Notes under the pieces: model-generated
What the model was told of the DNA's origin: nothing
The model's input: the letters and a program-made list of their open reading frames with translations, nothing else
Databases searched by the model: none
NCBI GenBank assembly: GCA_031308135.1
Contig: JAHLJT010009419.1
Location: 30,842,869-30,906,868, forward strand
DNA length: 64,000 nt
Origin: Acheta domesticus
Lineage: Eukaryota > Arthropoda > Insecta > Orthoptera > Gryllidae
Direction of reading: 5' to 3'
Shown: positions 45,311 to 57,310 of the stretch, piece by piece
Numbering within the stretch: the stretch's first letter is position 1
How the letters are laid out: every line of letters starts with the position of its first letter
Made by a program: the position numbers and the translations under genes

Positions 45311-45650
45311 TGATTTATTCGTTCGCTTGTTTTTACTTTACAGTCATCTGCAACTTACGGTGCATATCATGTGTATGTGAAGATTAAGACGTTTTTACAT
45401 TTCATGAAACTAATTTATTAAAAAAGTTTCTTCGCTTAATAAAATTGATAAAATTTGAAGTTTAAAAACATGAATTTAAAATATGCACATTATTTTACCG
45501 TATATACGTTTCTTTGTTGATTTATTCGGTATCTTGTTTCATTTAACAGTTATTTGCAGCTTGTGGCGCAAATTTTGAGTAAGTGAAGGATTAAAAATGT
45601 TTGCATTCCTATTTAATAGTTTCATGAAGCTATTAAATAAATTAGTTACA
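45311..45650 (+). repeat. Diverged local duplication in AT-rich DNA
   Basis: TGATTTATTCG begins at 45311 and 45518. After each, blocks CTTGTTT, TTTA(A)CAG, TGCA(A/G)CTT, GTGAAG and TTTCATGAA occur in the same order. Two units of roughly 110-130 bp are offset by 207 bp. Confidence 0.55.
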
Positions 45651-46835
45651 AGAAATGTATATCTTCTTAACTTTCACAGACTGTTGGTATGACTCATGCA
45701 TTTCAAATAACTGTTTAGAGAAACAAGGTATCGAATAGATTAATATAAAGAAACGGAATCTACTACCCTTAACTTTTTGACTTTGTACAATTGTCGTTGG
45801 CTAATTTTATCTGTCTACGTACCAAACTCTGAAGCTTCAGAGATGAACGAAACCTCTCACGTAAGTTCACAAAAAAGCACAATTTTATGAAAATTTGAAT
45901 ATTTACAAGAAAAAGCAAAAAAGAATTGTTCGGAAAGTTTTTAAGAACTGGACAAAAATTAAATTAGATTCAGATTCGATGGATTCATTAAAAGTAAGGA
46001 AACCAACAACATGCAACAAACATTTGGAGAAATTAGTAAACCAAATTATATTGACCTATTGATCTATTATGAAATATTGTTGTGAACATCTAAGGGGAAA
46101 GAGAGTCATCTTCATTTCTAAACAGATTCGAGAAAAACACGAAAAGCATAAACAGTCCAGATATTTCATTTACCTAACAATTTTCAATATTCTTGGGGTA
46201 CGACATCAACAGTCGTGCTAGATCCAGTGTCGAGGCATTAATTAGATTTATTACTGAGGTGGACAGTCCATAATAGTTCGTAGTAGAAAGAACAAATTTG
46301 TATACTTGAGGGTATAAAATAGGTTCCGAGTATTATAGTGTTTGGTTTCTTATTCTCATATATCATCCTTCCCTATGTCTAATTGACATTCCGACGGGTA
46401 ATATGTTTCTAAAAAGACATATCCCTTCAAATTTTCACATGATTTCCCATTGCCTCTTAATATTTAAGTACATTTTTATATACTCAAGAACTTAATTTTC
46501 CAATGTATTTCATACAGTCCGTATGCACTCACTTCGAGATAATTAACTTATGCATCGTGATGCCTTGCTTTATGAAATCCTTTCCTGGCTTCCCTTCAAG
46601 ATTTGTTCAGGAAAGGGTGTCATGAAACAATTATTAATATCAAGTGATGAATTATTATTTACTTGATGAAACGGAGTATGCGGGGTATTGCCTGTACTTT
46701 GCAATCACAAAGTTATAACATCCATGAATCGAATGGAATTCACAACTCACACTGCAGCAAAAAACCAATGCCGTTGCAGATACCTGCGTCATTCTGGTTT
46801 AAAATTTACTACTATGATTCTTATTTTTTTCCTTT
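45651..46835. other. AT-rich spacer
   Basis: No feature recognised. Confidence 0.4.
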
Positions 46836-47225
46836 CTTTCGAAACTTCGGGTTCGCTTTTCCTAGCGCACAGTTCGTGCCCGCGCCGATCCAAGATTCGC
46901 CCAGTGCGTCCGCCCCGCGGCACCGCGCGAGGATTGGCGTCTATTTACACCGCTTTCGTCCGCTCGCTTTTTTCAATTGCTTCGTTGGACGCGGCGAGAA
47001 TCTCAATTAGTCTTAAAGCAAACGAGCCGGGGCAGGGACGGGCGGCGCGGAGGGGGCGGGGCGCGGGGCAGAGGAGGCCGTGGACATTGTGAACCCTGGG
47101 ACGACGCCTCGGCAGGGGTGAGGGCAGCGTCCGAGGCGACAGAGAAACAACCTGCTAAGGAGGCGCTTGCGGAGAAATGTAGGGTCGTATACCGTGGGAA
47201 AAAACATGTTAGAAATCGCCGAACG
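46836..47225. other. CpG-rich island
   Basis: GC-rich with GGGGCGGGGCGCGGGG near 47053. Overlapping frames on both strands are unrecognised. Confidence 0.4.
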
Positions 47226-47504
47226 TGAATTTGATTAATTTAATAAAAGCCGAGGGAGAATTTGATTTGTGAATACTCATTCTATTTTTTCAATTACTAA
47301 AATGATGATAAAATAAACTGATTTTTTATTAAATGTCATTTCCAAAGAAAGACCCAAATCAAACAAAAAATGTTACCAGCACATAATATTTACTGGAAGA
47401 GAGAAATGCTGTGGTCATTATTTCCTTAAGATTAGACTATGTTACACCTCGGGAGGTGAATTGTAACTGATTACGATCGCGTCAACTGCCAAGATCTTTA
47501 GTCC
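47226..47504. other. AT-rich spacer
   Basis: No feature recognised. Confidence 0.3.
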
Positions 47505-47775
47505 CGTAAGTGTAGTGCATGCGTTTCCTCGCGAGGTGGCGGTGATCTTCCCCTGCTGGATCCGACGCCGACCTACCGTCGGTTTGCGGGATTTTCCCCA
47601 ACCAGGTATGTTCCCACCAGCGGGGTACCGCCCCAGCCGGGACAAGCTCTGAGTTCTCGACCGGTCTCCCGCCATGAGTGGTGCATGGTAGTTTAAAGTG
47701 TCTAAGGGGTGAGGATAGAGGATAGGACAAGGAAGAGAAAAGAAAGATCGCAAGCTGACCTTGTCTCGTTTCTTA
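47505..47775 (+). repeat. Dispersed repeat family C, copy 1
   Basis: Shares an ordered series of blocks with 50803-51065: GTGTAGTGC, GAGGTGG, GGATTTTCCCCA, CCAGGTA, CCCACC, CCCCAGC, AAGCTCT, CCCGCCA, AGGGGTGAGG and GAAAGAAAGAT. Both copies are in the same orientation. It is GC-richer than its surroundings. Its minus strand is open for 82-131 codons, which may reflect a former coding or RNA origin. The family is unrecognised. Confidence 0.8.
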
Positions 47776-48040
47776 GGGTACTGCTTATCGTTTATATAGT
47801 TGTTAACTTCAATAACAATCTTCATTAGCACCGTCACGAGTTACATTACAACGTAAGTATATAGTTCAACTTTATTAAAGTTTTACAACAAAAATATAAA
47901 ACTACTGTTTCATTCTGTCAAATTATCAAAGCTCTCATACTTTGTTTGAGCAGATAATAAAGCTCAAGCAAGAGATACAGTGCTTGCAAAGGGAACAACT
48001 TTTGTTGCAAAATGAGGACAACTTTTGTTACAAAGCTAAT
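47776..48040. other. AT-rich spacer
   Basis: No feature recognised. Confidence 0.3.
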
Positions 48041-48290
48041 GTCCCTTTGAAATAGACGCAAAGTTTCCTCGACAAATTTGCTTGGACTGATCCCGCACCA
48101 CCATAGACGGCGATGAATTTTCACGCTCTAATAGCCCAGTTCGATCCCGGGTTGTCACCGAAGAACACCGTGGAAATCCGATAGTAATTGAGGCTTTAAA
48201 GTACACGAGTGCTTTGGACGACACCATTTGTCTCTCAAGAAATGCATTTGGAAGCGATCCAATTCCCAGAAGCAACCGGCTTTGGAGAGC
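48041..48290 (+). mobile_element. SINE-like sequence with a B box
   Basis: AGTTCGATCC at 48138-48147 lies in CCCAG-TTCGATC-CCGGG, a good T-arm shape (four of five pairs, seven-base loop). No convincing A box precedes it. The body to about 48290 is of balanced composition and ends near AT-rich DNA. No target-site duplication was found. Confidence 0.32.
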
Positions 48291-49545
48291 ATTAATTATA
48301 AAATTTTAAAACGACTTCATTGCGGAAATTCCTACAGAAATTAATTAGTCCACGGGGGAAGTTTCACCAAGGGGGCTAGTATTGAAACGCGAAGGGCACG
48401 GCACAGTGCCCAAAATGTTACGACAGCTCTCGTTTGTAGGTAATTATTAATTTGTTCATTAAACAGCCAAGTTTTCTCGGGGCTACAATTAGGACATCGC
48501 CGAGGGTCGCGCGACGGAAGCGGAGGAGGGGTAATCACTAAGACGTGGCAGGACGGCGGAGCGAAGAGCGAACACGCAAAAGAGGACGCGAAAGAAGAAG
48601 ATATCTGGAAAGGAGATGCAGAAATGTATTAATGAAAATTCGGAAGAATGCTGCGGTATCCTTCGATTTTATTAAAAACTAGAAAGAAATGCATGCACAA
48701 ACTAATATGGCAATATTCCAACCGTCAAAAGATATATTTTGTATTACATATTAACTTAAATGAACTATAAGGAACATTTTGTATACTATAATAAAGGAAA
48801 AGAAAACAATGATACATTCGACTAAAAACTACTGGGAACTGCAACAGAGTCTGCAAACTCTTAAATACGAATAGATTGGTAAAATAGACACACGTAACAT
48901 TTTTCGAATGATTACTTTAATTTGTCGAACAAATTGTAAATCAGAAAGAACAATGACGATGACTGAGATTAAATCGGCATTGCCGTCCTTCAGGCAAGGT
49001 TCACAAATTGTGTCGACATTGGATGTTATACTTTGATCTTGATATGTTTTACGAACTCGCAATTTTTAAACCGTTTAGTCACTTGCTTCAATCATTTAAG
49101 GCAAGGTAAAGTATACATACTGGTAAATTAATACTTTAAACGCTTTTTGGGGGGTATTTCTTACGTTCATTTTGATATTCATTCAGCTTTGATGAGCTTT
49201 TAACGGATAATATTTGACGTATAATTTAACACTTTCTTAGAGCGATTGCATGCGTCGTAAGAAACTGAACACATACAAATTATTTAAATGACTATCGTGT
49301 TCTTACATATTTTCTTATATAATTATATTTTACAGAATAAGAGATGGAATTTACATTGCTATGCTTTTCGTTAATTTTATCATTATCTACCTTGATCATT
49401 TACCCTTTTGATAGGAAAAAGTTACGATACCCCTATGAAACCGCGTGTAATGCATGGATCTCCAAACAAGATGTAGAGACGACCTGATTGTTTCATTTTG
49501 AAATAACTTTTAAGAGTCTGAAAAGACTGCCAAACTCGATCCATG
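48291..49545. other. Mostly AT-rich spacer
   Basis: A small GC-rich patch at 48470-48590 interrupts AT-rich DNA. No gene recognised. Confidence 0.35.
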
Positions 49546-49558
49546 TTTGCTTGCAGTA

Positions 49559-49842
49559 TGTATGTACTTGGCGCGACAGCCCGTGAACGAACTCAGGCCT
49601 ACCGACGACGTCCCTGCCTCGCGGCCATGGGTTAAGGAGGTACGTGTGGTTAGCGCGTCAAAATCCCCAAGCCGTATTCCGTCTTCTCAACCTGGTAAGT
49701 GAATTTTCTCATTGTCACACAGCAACATATACTGGGACATTGCAAGGAAAACGCACACTATAGTCTTGCCTCGACCGGGAATCGAACCAGGAACCGCGTA
49801 GTGGAAAGAGAGCATGCTGATCAAGAGCTAGCCACGAGGCTC
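49559..49842 (-). mobile_element. tRNA-derived SINE with target-site duplications
   Basis: The element reads on the minus strand. Its head (49840 down to 49768) is a tRNA-like sequence: a GCCTCG/CGAGGC acceptor stem, a TGGCTAGC stretch at the A-box position, and a T arm containing GGTTCGATTCC (B box) with four of five pairs. The rest, about 210 bp, is an unrelated body ending in ACATACATAC-like sequence. It is flanked by a 12 bp direct repeat, TTGCTTGCAGTA at 49547-49558 and TTGCTTGTAGTA at 49843-49854 (one mismatch), the expected trace of LINE-driven insertion. The family is not recognised by name. No other full copy was found in the window. Confidence 0.85.
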
Positions 49843-49854
49843 TTGCTTGTAGTA

Positions 49855-50800
49855 GTAACATGAAATAATTTACCACAAACCTCTAGATAATGTTGGTTTT
49901 AGGACTTTAAATGTCCTAGTGCATTTGACGCAGTTTTTACATCTCCGGAAATCAGAGAAAGTCAAATCCCATTACTTAGCAATGTTCGTCATATTTGCCG
50001 TAAGTTAAATATATACTAAATTAGATTAGATTAATTAGCTTAAGTTAAGTTTACAGAAATTCGCATAGTATTAATCCCATAGCATTAATTACTTTTCAAA
50101 CAATAATTTTTAATAATAACAAAATTCGTGTTCTATTAGTGATTCAAAAACCTAGTTGGAAGGACCTAGGAAGTAATATCCTACCCATCAGAAGAACAGT
50201 TATTGGCTCGTGAATCGATAATATCTTATAACGGGTATGGAACTGTCATTCCTCCTTAGTGTCTTGTACGTTGAGGCGTTACTTGATGATTTGTCGTCGC
50301 GTTCCACACCCTTGAGTCAATTTGAAAACATCCACACCAAACGCTCGATTCGAATCTTCTAACTTCCTCTCAAAGGGATTATCGCCTCTGTGGTGTGTGT
50401 GGTGTCTTATTTTATCATTCAGAAATTTCTTACTTTACAAATATAGAAATATTATACAAATATGGAACTCTGTACTTATTTACATACATAATTATAAGAT
50501 AAAAATCTAGTATTTATTACGAAAGATATATAATTTCAAATAAGATTATCATGGACCTGACTGTTCTTTCTTTACCGGCTACTCGTAAAAAGTGTTTTGC
50601 GTCATTTTTTCGAATTTTGTTCCTGCCTTGTCTAGAGATTTCGCTTTCAAAAAATTCGCAATTTTTCTGCGCGCCCCGTATGACGAATTGGCACACGCAT
50701 TTGACATTCGGTGAAAAGCCAGCGATTGCTTGCCGAATCTAGAGTGATTGCTTGATTATTTCGCTCTTCCAGGCTAATCAACTGCTGCGGCCATCATTTT
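49855..50800. other. AT-rich spacer
   Basis: No feature recognised. A 63-codon plus frame at 50551-50742 is unrecognised. Confidence 0.35.
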
Positions 50801-50802
50801 CG

Positions 50803-51065
50803 AACGTGTAGTGCGTGGTTTTATCACGGGAGGTGGAGATGTTCTTACCCCGAGGGATGGTGAGATTCGGCTTGCCCAGGATTTTCCCCATCCAGGTACC
50901 TCCCACCTGCAGGGCACCACCCCAGCAGAGGTAAGCTCTAATCTCCTGACAGATTTCCCGCCAAGTGTGGTAGTGTACTGCATGTAAATGTGTGTGTATA
51001 AGGAAGGGGTGAGGTTAAGACGAAGAGGAAAGAAAGATACCGCACGGTCTATGATCCGTGTGTGT
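50803..51065 (+). repeat. Dispersed repeat family C, copy 2
   Basis: Partner of 47505-47775, 3.3 kb away in the same orientation, with the same block order. Identity is moderate, with several short insertions and deletions, so the copies are old. No intact reading frame is shared. Confidence 0.8.
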
Positions 51066-52080
51066 TGGGGCACTTCTCTGGCATTTTCCTGATATTAATC
51101 GGAGAACCCACAAATAAACTATCGATAAGAGCGGCCGGCCGCTAGAATTACCCTCCACGTAACAGCGAAATTCGACCTACCTATGTAGCTATTGTCGAAA
51201 GTCCTGCCATCATCAGGACTCGATTCCTAGAACCCCCAGATCCAATATCGAGTAGTCCTCGTCGAATGTTCGCTTACTTTGATGCGCTCAAAGACTGACT
51301 CGCTGCGGGTAGAGCGAATACCGCATGTTTGGCACTAAGCAAGTATAGCGCAACCCATCCATTCTTCTAGAGATTCGGCGACCGAGCGATCGCTATTCAC
51401 CGAATTCACAATGTGAGGATCTACTTTGTAGCCGCTAAGAATCGGGAAAGAATCTGCGTAATTGTGAGGAAGCATTTCACCCTTCCCCCTCTGAACATCG
51501 GTTGCAGCAGACATTGACAAAACTATGTCCTGCCCCGATATAACAGAGTACTATCATTAGTCTTTATCCTCCGATTTCTTCACTTCACAAATTATTCTTT
51601 TTCATCTTTTGTATCCAAACAAAGATGATTCTCAAAGTCCAAACTTGAGTGTGCTTGGTATTTTGAATCTTAAGAACAACATTGTGAAACAACATACTTC
51701 TAATATGTTCCGACATACTTCTAATATGCCTATTAACCAACAACGAAGAGTTTCTAAGCAAAATGGCATGAGAAGCATAATGCAGAATTTATTTGAAACA
51801 CGTAATGTTTTGATACACCCATCATGGCTCATTATCTGTATTAAGATGTATTTGGAGGTATTTGCCAGTATTTTAATTCCAAATATAGAACTCTTCTTGC
51901 CAAAATATCTTCCCTTGCCCATTTAATCTTCTCACAGACTTTAGTATATTGATAAAACGATGAAAAAATCGGAAAAAAAAGTGCCTCATCTTAATTAATC
52001 CTCATTAGTGAATCTATTTACCTGTCGTTCTATTTGCTTACACTTCCTTATTTTGTCACTTTCAATTAGCACTTCCTTCT
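51066..52080. other. Spacer with two unrecognised frames
   Basis: The segment 51150-51540 is of balanced composition. A minus frame at 51335-51520 (61 codons, open further upstream without a stop) has ordinary amino-acid variety but no recognised family. At 51609-51926 a 105-codon plus frame contains a 21 bp tandem duplication of ACATACTTCTAATATG (from about 51692 and 51713), which duplicates seven residues. Neither is called a gene. Confidence 0.3.
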
Positions 52081-52535
52081 ATTTCAGTTGTTTTCATTTC
52101 CTCGTGCACTGGGCGCTCTGCCCTGCGGAACTCCCCTTTCTCCGTGGAGAGCCCGAATTCCCAGCAGGCGCGTGGGGGCTATTTCGGGCTGTTCGTTTCC
52201 GCGCGGCGCGGCGCGGGGGGCGCACGCCAGCCGACGCCCCCTTCCCCCTGCCGCCCGAGGCACGCGAGGCGATCGGCGTCTCCGCGTGCGCGCCGGCTCC
52301 CTCCCCGCCTCGGGCATCGCTCTCCACGCGGCGAAATGCAAATGGCGCGGTCGCCGCCCTCGTGCCTTCGCGACGAGACGTGGCGGAGCGTGGCGGGGAT
52401 TGGCGGGACGTGGAGGGGCCAGGGGAAAGCGTTCGCCTTCAAGCGTTCGCGACACGCACCGCGCGCGCGATCTGACGTGCAGGAAACGAATTGGACCGCG
52501 CGCGGGGGCGGCCAAAGAACATGATTAGCATGAAA
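52081..52535. other. Dense CpG island
   Basis: About 450 bp of CpG-rich DNA without an obvious period. All frames tend to be open (up to 155 codons plus, 143 minus), and no product is recognised. It could be promoter-like; no initiator or exon is evident. Confidence 0.45.
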
Positions 52536-53110
52536 ACCCTATTTAGCTTCTTTATTGACATCGGTCCCGGTTGGTTTGATGGAAGCGGATAAGAACCAAA
52601 GAATAGGGCGTAATTTAGTGTTATACATACAAAGTAAAGGCAAATTTTGGCGGAACCAATAATACGTATAATAGAGAGAGATGATCCAATAAGTAGAGTA
52701 TACGAATAGTCACTGAAAATATGATTTTACCTGTTACAAAGGAAAGAAACATTGATGTAAATATTTATGGAGATTCATTCACGTAAAATTCCAAAAGATC
52801 TACTCTACGTTTTTTTTCTGAAACTACATTATTAACTTTTCAATAATGTAGAAAGAAATACAACTTACAAATTGTACATGATAAATAAATTATCGTCTTT
52901 GTGATACATGATATTGCTGTAATTGAAAATGACTAACATTACTTGACATTAATGCACATTTCTATTGCTATTCATATATATTGGTTCACGCTGACTACAG
53001 GAAATTCTCCAACTTACAAACTTTTGTTCAAAGAACGAATTTTCATTATTCTGTTATAACGCAATACGAAACGCTTTAGAACGTCCAATTTACTTTGAAT
53101 AATAGCGTAT
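52536..53110. other. AT-rich spacer
   Basis: No feature recognised. Confidence 0.4.
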
Positions 53111-54315
53111 GAGCGGAAATTGTGAACGTGTACGGCTTCCAAGGCTCCCGGAATATCGGGGTGCGCCCAGAGGCGTGGACAGGGGCGGGAGCGCGGGCTC
53201 AGGGTGACGTGGCCGGCGATATACGGCCTGCGAGCGCCGCCGGCGAAGCTGGAAATCCGGGCGCGGAGGGCGGGTGGGGGGCTGGTGCGGGGTCGGAGCG
53301 GAGTCAGAGGATGGGAGGGAAATAGGGCGGGCGCATACGGGCTAGTCCAGGGTGGAGCGGGATGGAATGACGTGGGGCAGGGTGGGACGGATTAGACGGG
53401 CTGAGACGGGGTGGGATGGATGGGACAGGGTGGGACGGCGTGGGATGGGGTGACACGGGATGAAAGGCGTGGAACGGGATGAAAGAGGTGGGACGGGATG
53501 AAAGGGGTGGGACGTGTTGGGTTGGGGTAAGGCGGTTGGGACGGTGTGGGATGGGGTGGGACGAGGTGGGGCGGTGTGGGGCGGGGTCAAACAGGGTGGA
53601 GCGGGGTGGGACGAAGTTGGACGGGATGGGATGGGGTGGGAGGAGATGGGACACGATGAGACGGGGTGGATGGGAGGGGATCTGATGAGACAGAGTGGGA
53701 GGAGGTAGGTCGGGGGGTGGCAGTAATTCGCGGTGGGACGGATTAAGTGGGGTGGCAGGAGAAAAACGAGGAGGGGAGGGCGTATGGGAGAGGAGCGGCG
53801 CAAAGCAAAGAGGACCGCGGCAGCGCGGGACGGTGAGGCGAGAGAGCGGGAAAAGCGAGCCGAAAGGGGGCGGGGCGGGGCGCGCCGCTGCATCGGATGA
53901 TACATTTTGGATTTGACAGGCGCGGAGGCAGCGGCGCGAGCGTTCCGTTAGGGCGAGATATCGGCAATTCCAACCCGATCAGGGCGCGCCGGGCGCGGAT
54001 AATAAATGCGCGCGGAAGGCAGAGCGCGGGGGCATATGTCAGGCGAGGAAGGGCACGAAGGGCGCGGGGCCTGGAGGGGGCGGGGCGGGGCCGGGCGACG
54101 GGAGACCGCCGCCGCCGCTGGAAATCTTATTCCGCCTTCGCCGCTCGGGGGCTCTGACTGATGGCTCGCGGCGAGGCGAGGCGAGGCGAGGGCGCGACAG
54201 ACGCAGCCGAGTGAGACACGAAGCGGCGCGATGGGAGGCGACAGCGAAAGTGTCCAGCCGCTCGGAATATCGCGCGACGGAGCGATTGGGAAACTGCCTC
54301 AGAAGTTGTGACATT
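53111..54315 (+). repeat. G-rich island with 10/19 bp minisatellite
   Basis: A CpG-rich left block (53150-53330), a degenerate minisatellite (53335-53700) and a CpG-rich right block (53750-54290) with a short (GGCGA)n run near 54170-54190. Minus frames up to 187 codons across the minisatellite are P/S/H-rich translations of the repeat. Confidence 0.65.
53335..53700 (+). repeat. Degenerate 10 bp minisatellite with 19 bp sub-array
   Basis: Units are variants of GTGGGACGGG and GTGGGATGGG. Within it a 19 bp unit beginning ACGGGATGAAAG repeats three times from 53455, 53474 and 53493. Confidence 0.75.
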
Positions 54316-55030
54316 TCCATCGATATTTCGTAAAATGTTACTTCAATTGAAAGTAAAAGATTTTAGTAATGTAACTGTTGATACATTTATTTCTTAGCAT
54401 TACTATTTTTAAGCTGACATTTTTAGACAGATTTTAGTTTTCTTTCAGTCTCAAATCTTTATTCTCAATCACTTTTTACACTGTTTTACTTATTGTATAA
54501 GTTAATAACAGATTTTTTATCAATAAAATTTTGGATATTTTTATTCTTTAACAGTATAGATATAATTTTATGATTTGAAATACGTTTTTATGGTATAGAA
54601 GGATGCAAAAATTCCATGCATTTACTTTTATAAGAAAAATTCACGCGTAAAAAATACCATTTTACTAGTAGAAGACGACTCATTTTGGCCAGTATGAGAA
54701 TCCATATTTGGGGCTAAATCTGCTGAAATTACAAGTATATTACACAATAAAGATTTATGACGATAATGAATATTGTGACAATCCTTTTACCACAGATTGT
54801 ACCACGTTTTCTCTAAATCTGTTCACAAACAAGTTATTGGTACTCGAAAAAAACACTGTCCCTAAAACCTATTCAAAAACTTTACTAATCCTGTCTGCGG
54901 TTGCGCAAAAATAAAGAAAGATACGCAACGCTACACAAGACACAACCGCTAGGATTCAAGGCAGCTGTAAAAATGAACGACTTTCCGGAACCCAAAACTA
55001 CAAGTTTCCAAAAGTTATCCCTGAGGTACG
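54316..55030. other. AT-rich spacer
   Basis: No feature recognised; a 68-codon plus frame at 54708-54914 is unrecognised. Confidence 0.35.
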
Positions 55031-55810
55031 CCACCACAACGGAGCAAGTGCACTGTGCTTTTCTCGCTCCTGACCTGAGTTAAATTTCAAAGGGAAGCGC
55101 ACATTGTGAATATTTCACACACGCGGTGCACCGCCGCACCGCGGTAGAACCCCGTCCGGGCGCTGCAAGTCCTGCGTTGTTAATTAACTAAAAGCAGCCA
55201 TGGAGTGGTATTAGATACGCGGCGTAGCTCCCTCACACTGCTCTGCCCTCGTCGGCTCTTTTCGCTCCACGAGGCGAAAATCGGAAAAGTAATTGATCAA
55301 GATTCACCGAACCTACACAAATTTGATACTTCAAAACAAGTCCTAATAGAAGAGAGATTTAGAGTTGGAAAGAGCTGTAAATTTCTACGTTTTGAGGTAG
55401 TCTCAGTGGAGGAAGGTAACAAAAGTAGCTTTCATGGTGTCGCGGTTGTTTGGGAGCCAGGAAGCTATAACGGTATTACCTTCCTACCGGTCCCTTGTTT
55501 GTGTGATACATCAAATAAAGAATGCATGAGGCAAACAGGATTTCCGGTACGAGTAATAAAACACGTGAGGAGTTATTATTGTTTACTGCGAATTTTTACG
55601 ACCCTGCAGGCAGCTCGCAGGCGCCCGTGTGCGTGGGGGAGGGGGAGAGGGAGGGGTGCCGGTGCCGCCGTTTCTTTATGCTTGCGAGGAACACGCTCTT
55701 CCAGCCCTGGGGTTCGTTGAAAGCGCTCTCCCACGCAGACGGAAAGCGAAGTTTGCGGCTCAAGGCAAGGGAGATGAGGGGAAGCAGGTTTAAAACCCCG
55801 AAATTCTATT
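55031..55810. other. Mixed-composition block with an unrecognised 171-codon frame
   Basis: The plus frame 55205-55720 is one of the few long frames in the window not built from a repeat. Its first 140 residues have varied composition and the last 30 run into a GC-rich G/R/A tail. I recognise no domain, signal peptide or membrane segment, and no neighbour supports it. A second plus frame (55522-55812) overlaps it. It may be chance or an exon of an unknown gene. Confidence 0.15.
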
Positions 55811-56995
55811 GAAGGTTACAAAATTAAAAGTGGCAACGCGTTTTTGTGTCGTAAAATCAAATTCGCTTTAGTAGCATTGATGTGATTATATCTAAAACTG
55901 TGGCAATAACGCGTGAGAATCATGCACCCTTCACCCGTTAGCGCCTTCGTTCAATTTTTGAGATAAAATAAACTTTTATATCCTCTTATTAAATAAAAGG
56001 GTATAATACAACTCCATGCCGGATATTACTAATAAACAGTAAGAAAACTGAATCAACATGACAAACTCGTTTTTCAGAATTAATCTGCAAAATGTCCTTT
56101 GATTGGAATTATATCATCAAAAAACAAAATTAATATAACAACGTATGCAATGACTTATTTTGATATCACTTATTGGAAACAAGAAAGTATTATTTTAGAA
56201 GATTCAATAGGTTTATAATGTTATGTAATATTTTATAAAGTGAAAAATATATTAAAAAATTGTTTGCTAATGCTCCATGCCATCTAAACGGTCGGCTGCT
56301 GAGGCAGGGCTTAGAATACCCTTATTGAGACGTCATCCAATTTTATCCGATAAAACTCTTTGCAAATTATAAATTAGCATGAACAACAGAAAGAATTACA
56401 CATGAGGAAGGGGGAAAATATCTCCACTAAACATAGTGTGTTCTTGCGAAAACTTTGTTTTAATAAATTGTCTACTGAGACTAATAAATTGATAGTGAAC
56501 GATACCTAGAAATAAGCAATAAAGAAGACTTCAAAAAATAGACAATCACCATTGACATTAGCGTCAATCAATGAATTATAGATCATTGTGTAAATTTTGC
56601 CGCAAATCCATTATCCTCTTATATGGTAGATATCTATTGAAGAAGAAGAAGAAGAAAATGCATGATCACATACAAAATAAACAAGATACTTACGAAGAAA
56701 TATATAAAAATGTGTAATATTAGCATAATGCTAAATATACATTGGGAGATACAACAAATACCTGTTTTCGTTTGGGGTTATTACGTCGAAATATCATTCA
56801 TGATGCCTGTCATTTTAATTGCCGTACCCAGAGGTGGAAAGCCAACAAGCTGCCAGGACTCGTATCGAGCGTGCTAGGAAAACACTGGCTTATGAATTAC
56901 GTCCTTCAATAGTGCGGCAGGTGAGTGTATAGTGAGCACTGAGTGCGAGGCAGGAGAGCAGCAAAATGAGCAGTAACGGAGAAGACGCGCTAGCA
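55811..56995. other. AT-rich spacer with a GAA microsatellite
   Basis: A (GAA)n run of six to seven units lies at about 56638-56656. No gene recognised. Confidence 0.45.
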
Positions 56996-57310
56996 GATCA
57001 TCAAATGTTGGTGAGCAGCGGTTGTGCGTATTGTGGGCGGCGGGTGGACGTAGTTTGAGCGCGGAGGAAAGTACAGGGAGAAGGGAAAGGAAAGTGCAGG
57101 GAGAAGAAGTTAGTACTCGACGTGGGGAGGGAGTAATAGACTGATGTGTTTAGAGTTAAGGTGGGTAAACGACAAGTAAGCTGTGGGTTAGTGAGTGTGT
57201 TGCGATAGTAAGATGAACAACGGGTAATCAGGGAGAGAGTTATATGGCAGACAATCGGCGGTTGCTTGGCGAGTATTCGACGAGTGAGCGGCAAGTGAGC
57301 GGCGTATTAG
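56996..57310. other. G-rich patch
   Basis: The plus strand is G-rich with recurring GTGAGCGGC and GAGTG motifs but no regular period. A 97-codon minus frame is S/T/P-rich and unrecognised. Confidence 0.35.

Noticed and set aside
49768..49840. Functional tRNA gene on the minus strand
   Set aside because: The tRNA-like fold is the head of a SINE with a 210 bp body and flanking target-site duplications; the anticodon arm is not convincing.
51185..51225. Further SINE B box (GGACTCGATTCC-like)
   Set aside because: The match is partial, with no A box, tail or duplication.
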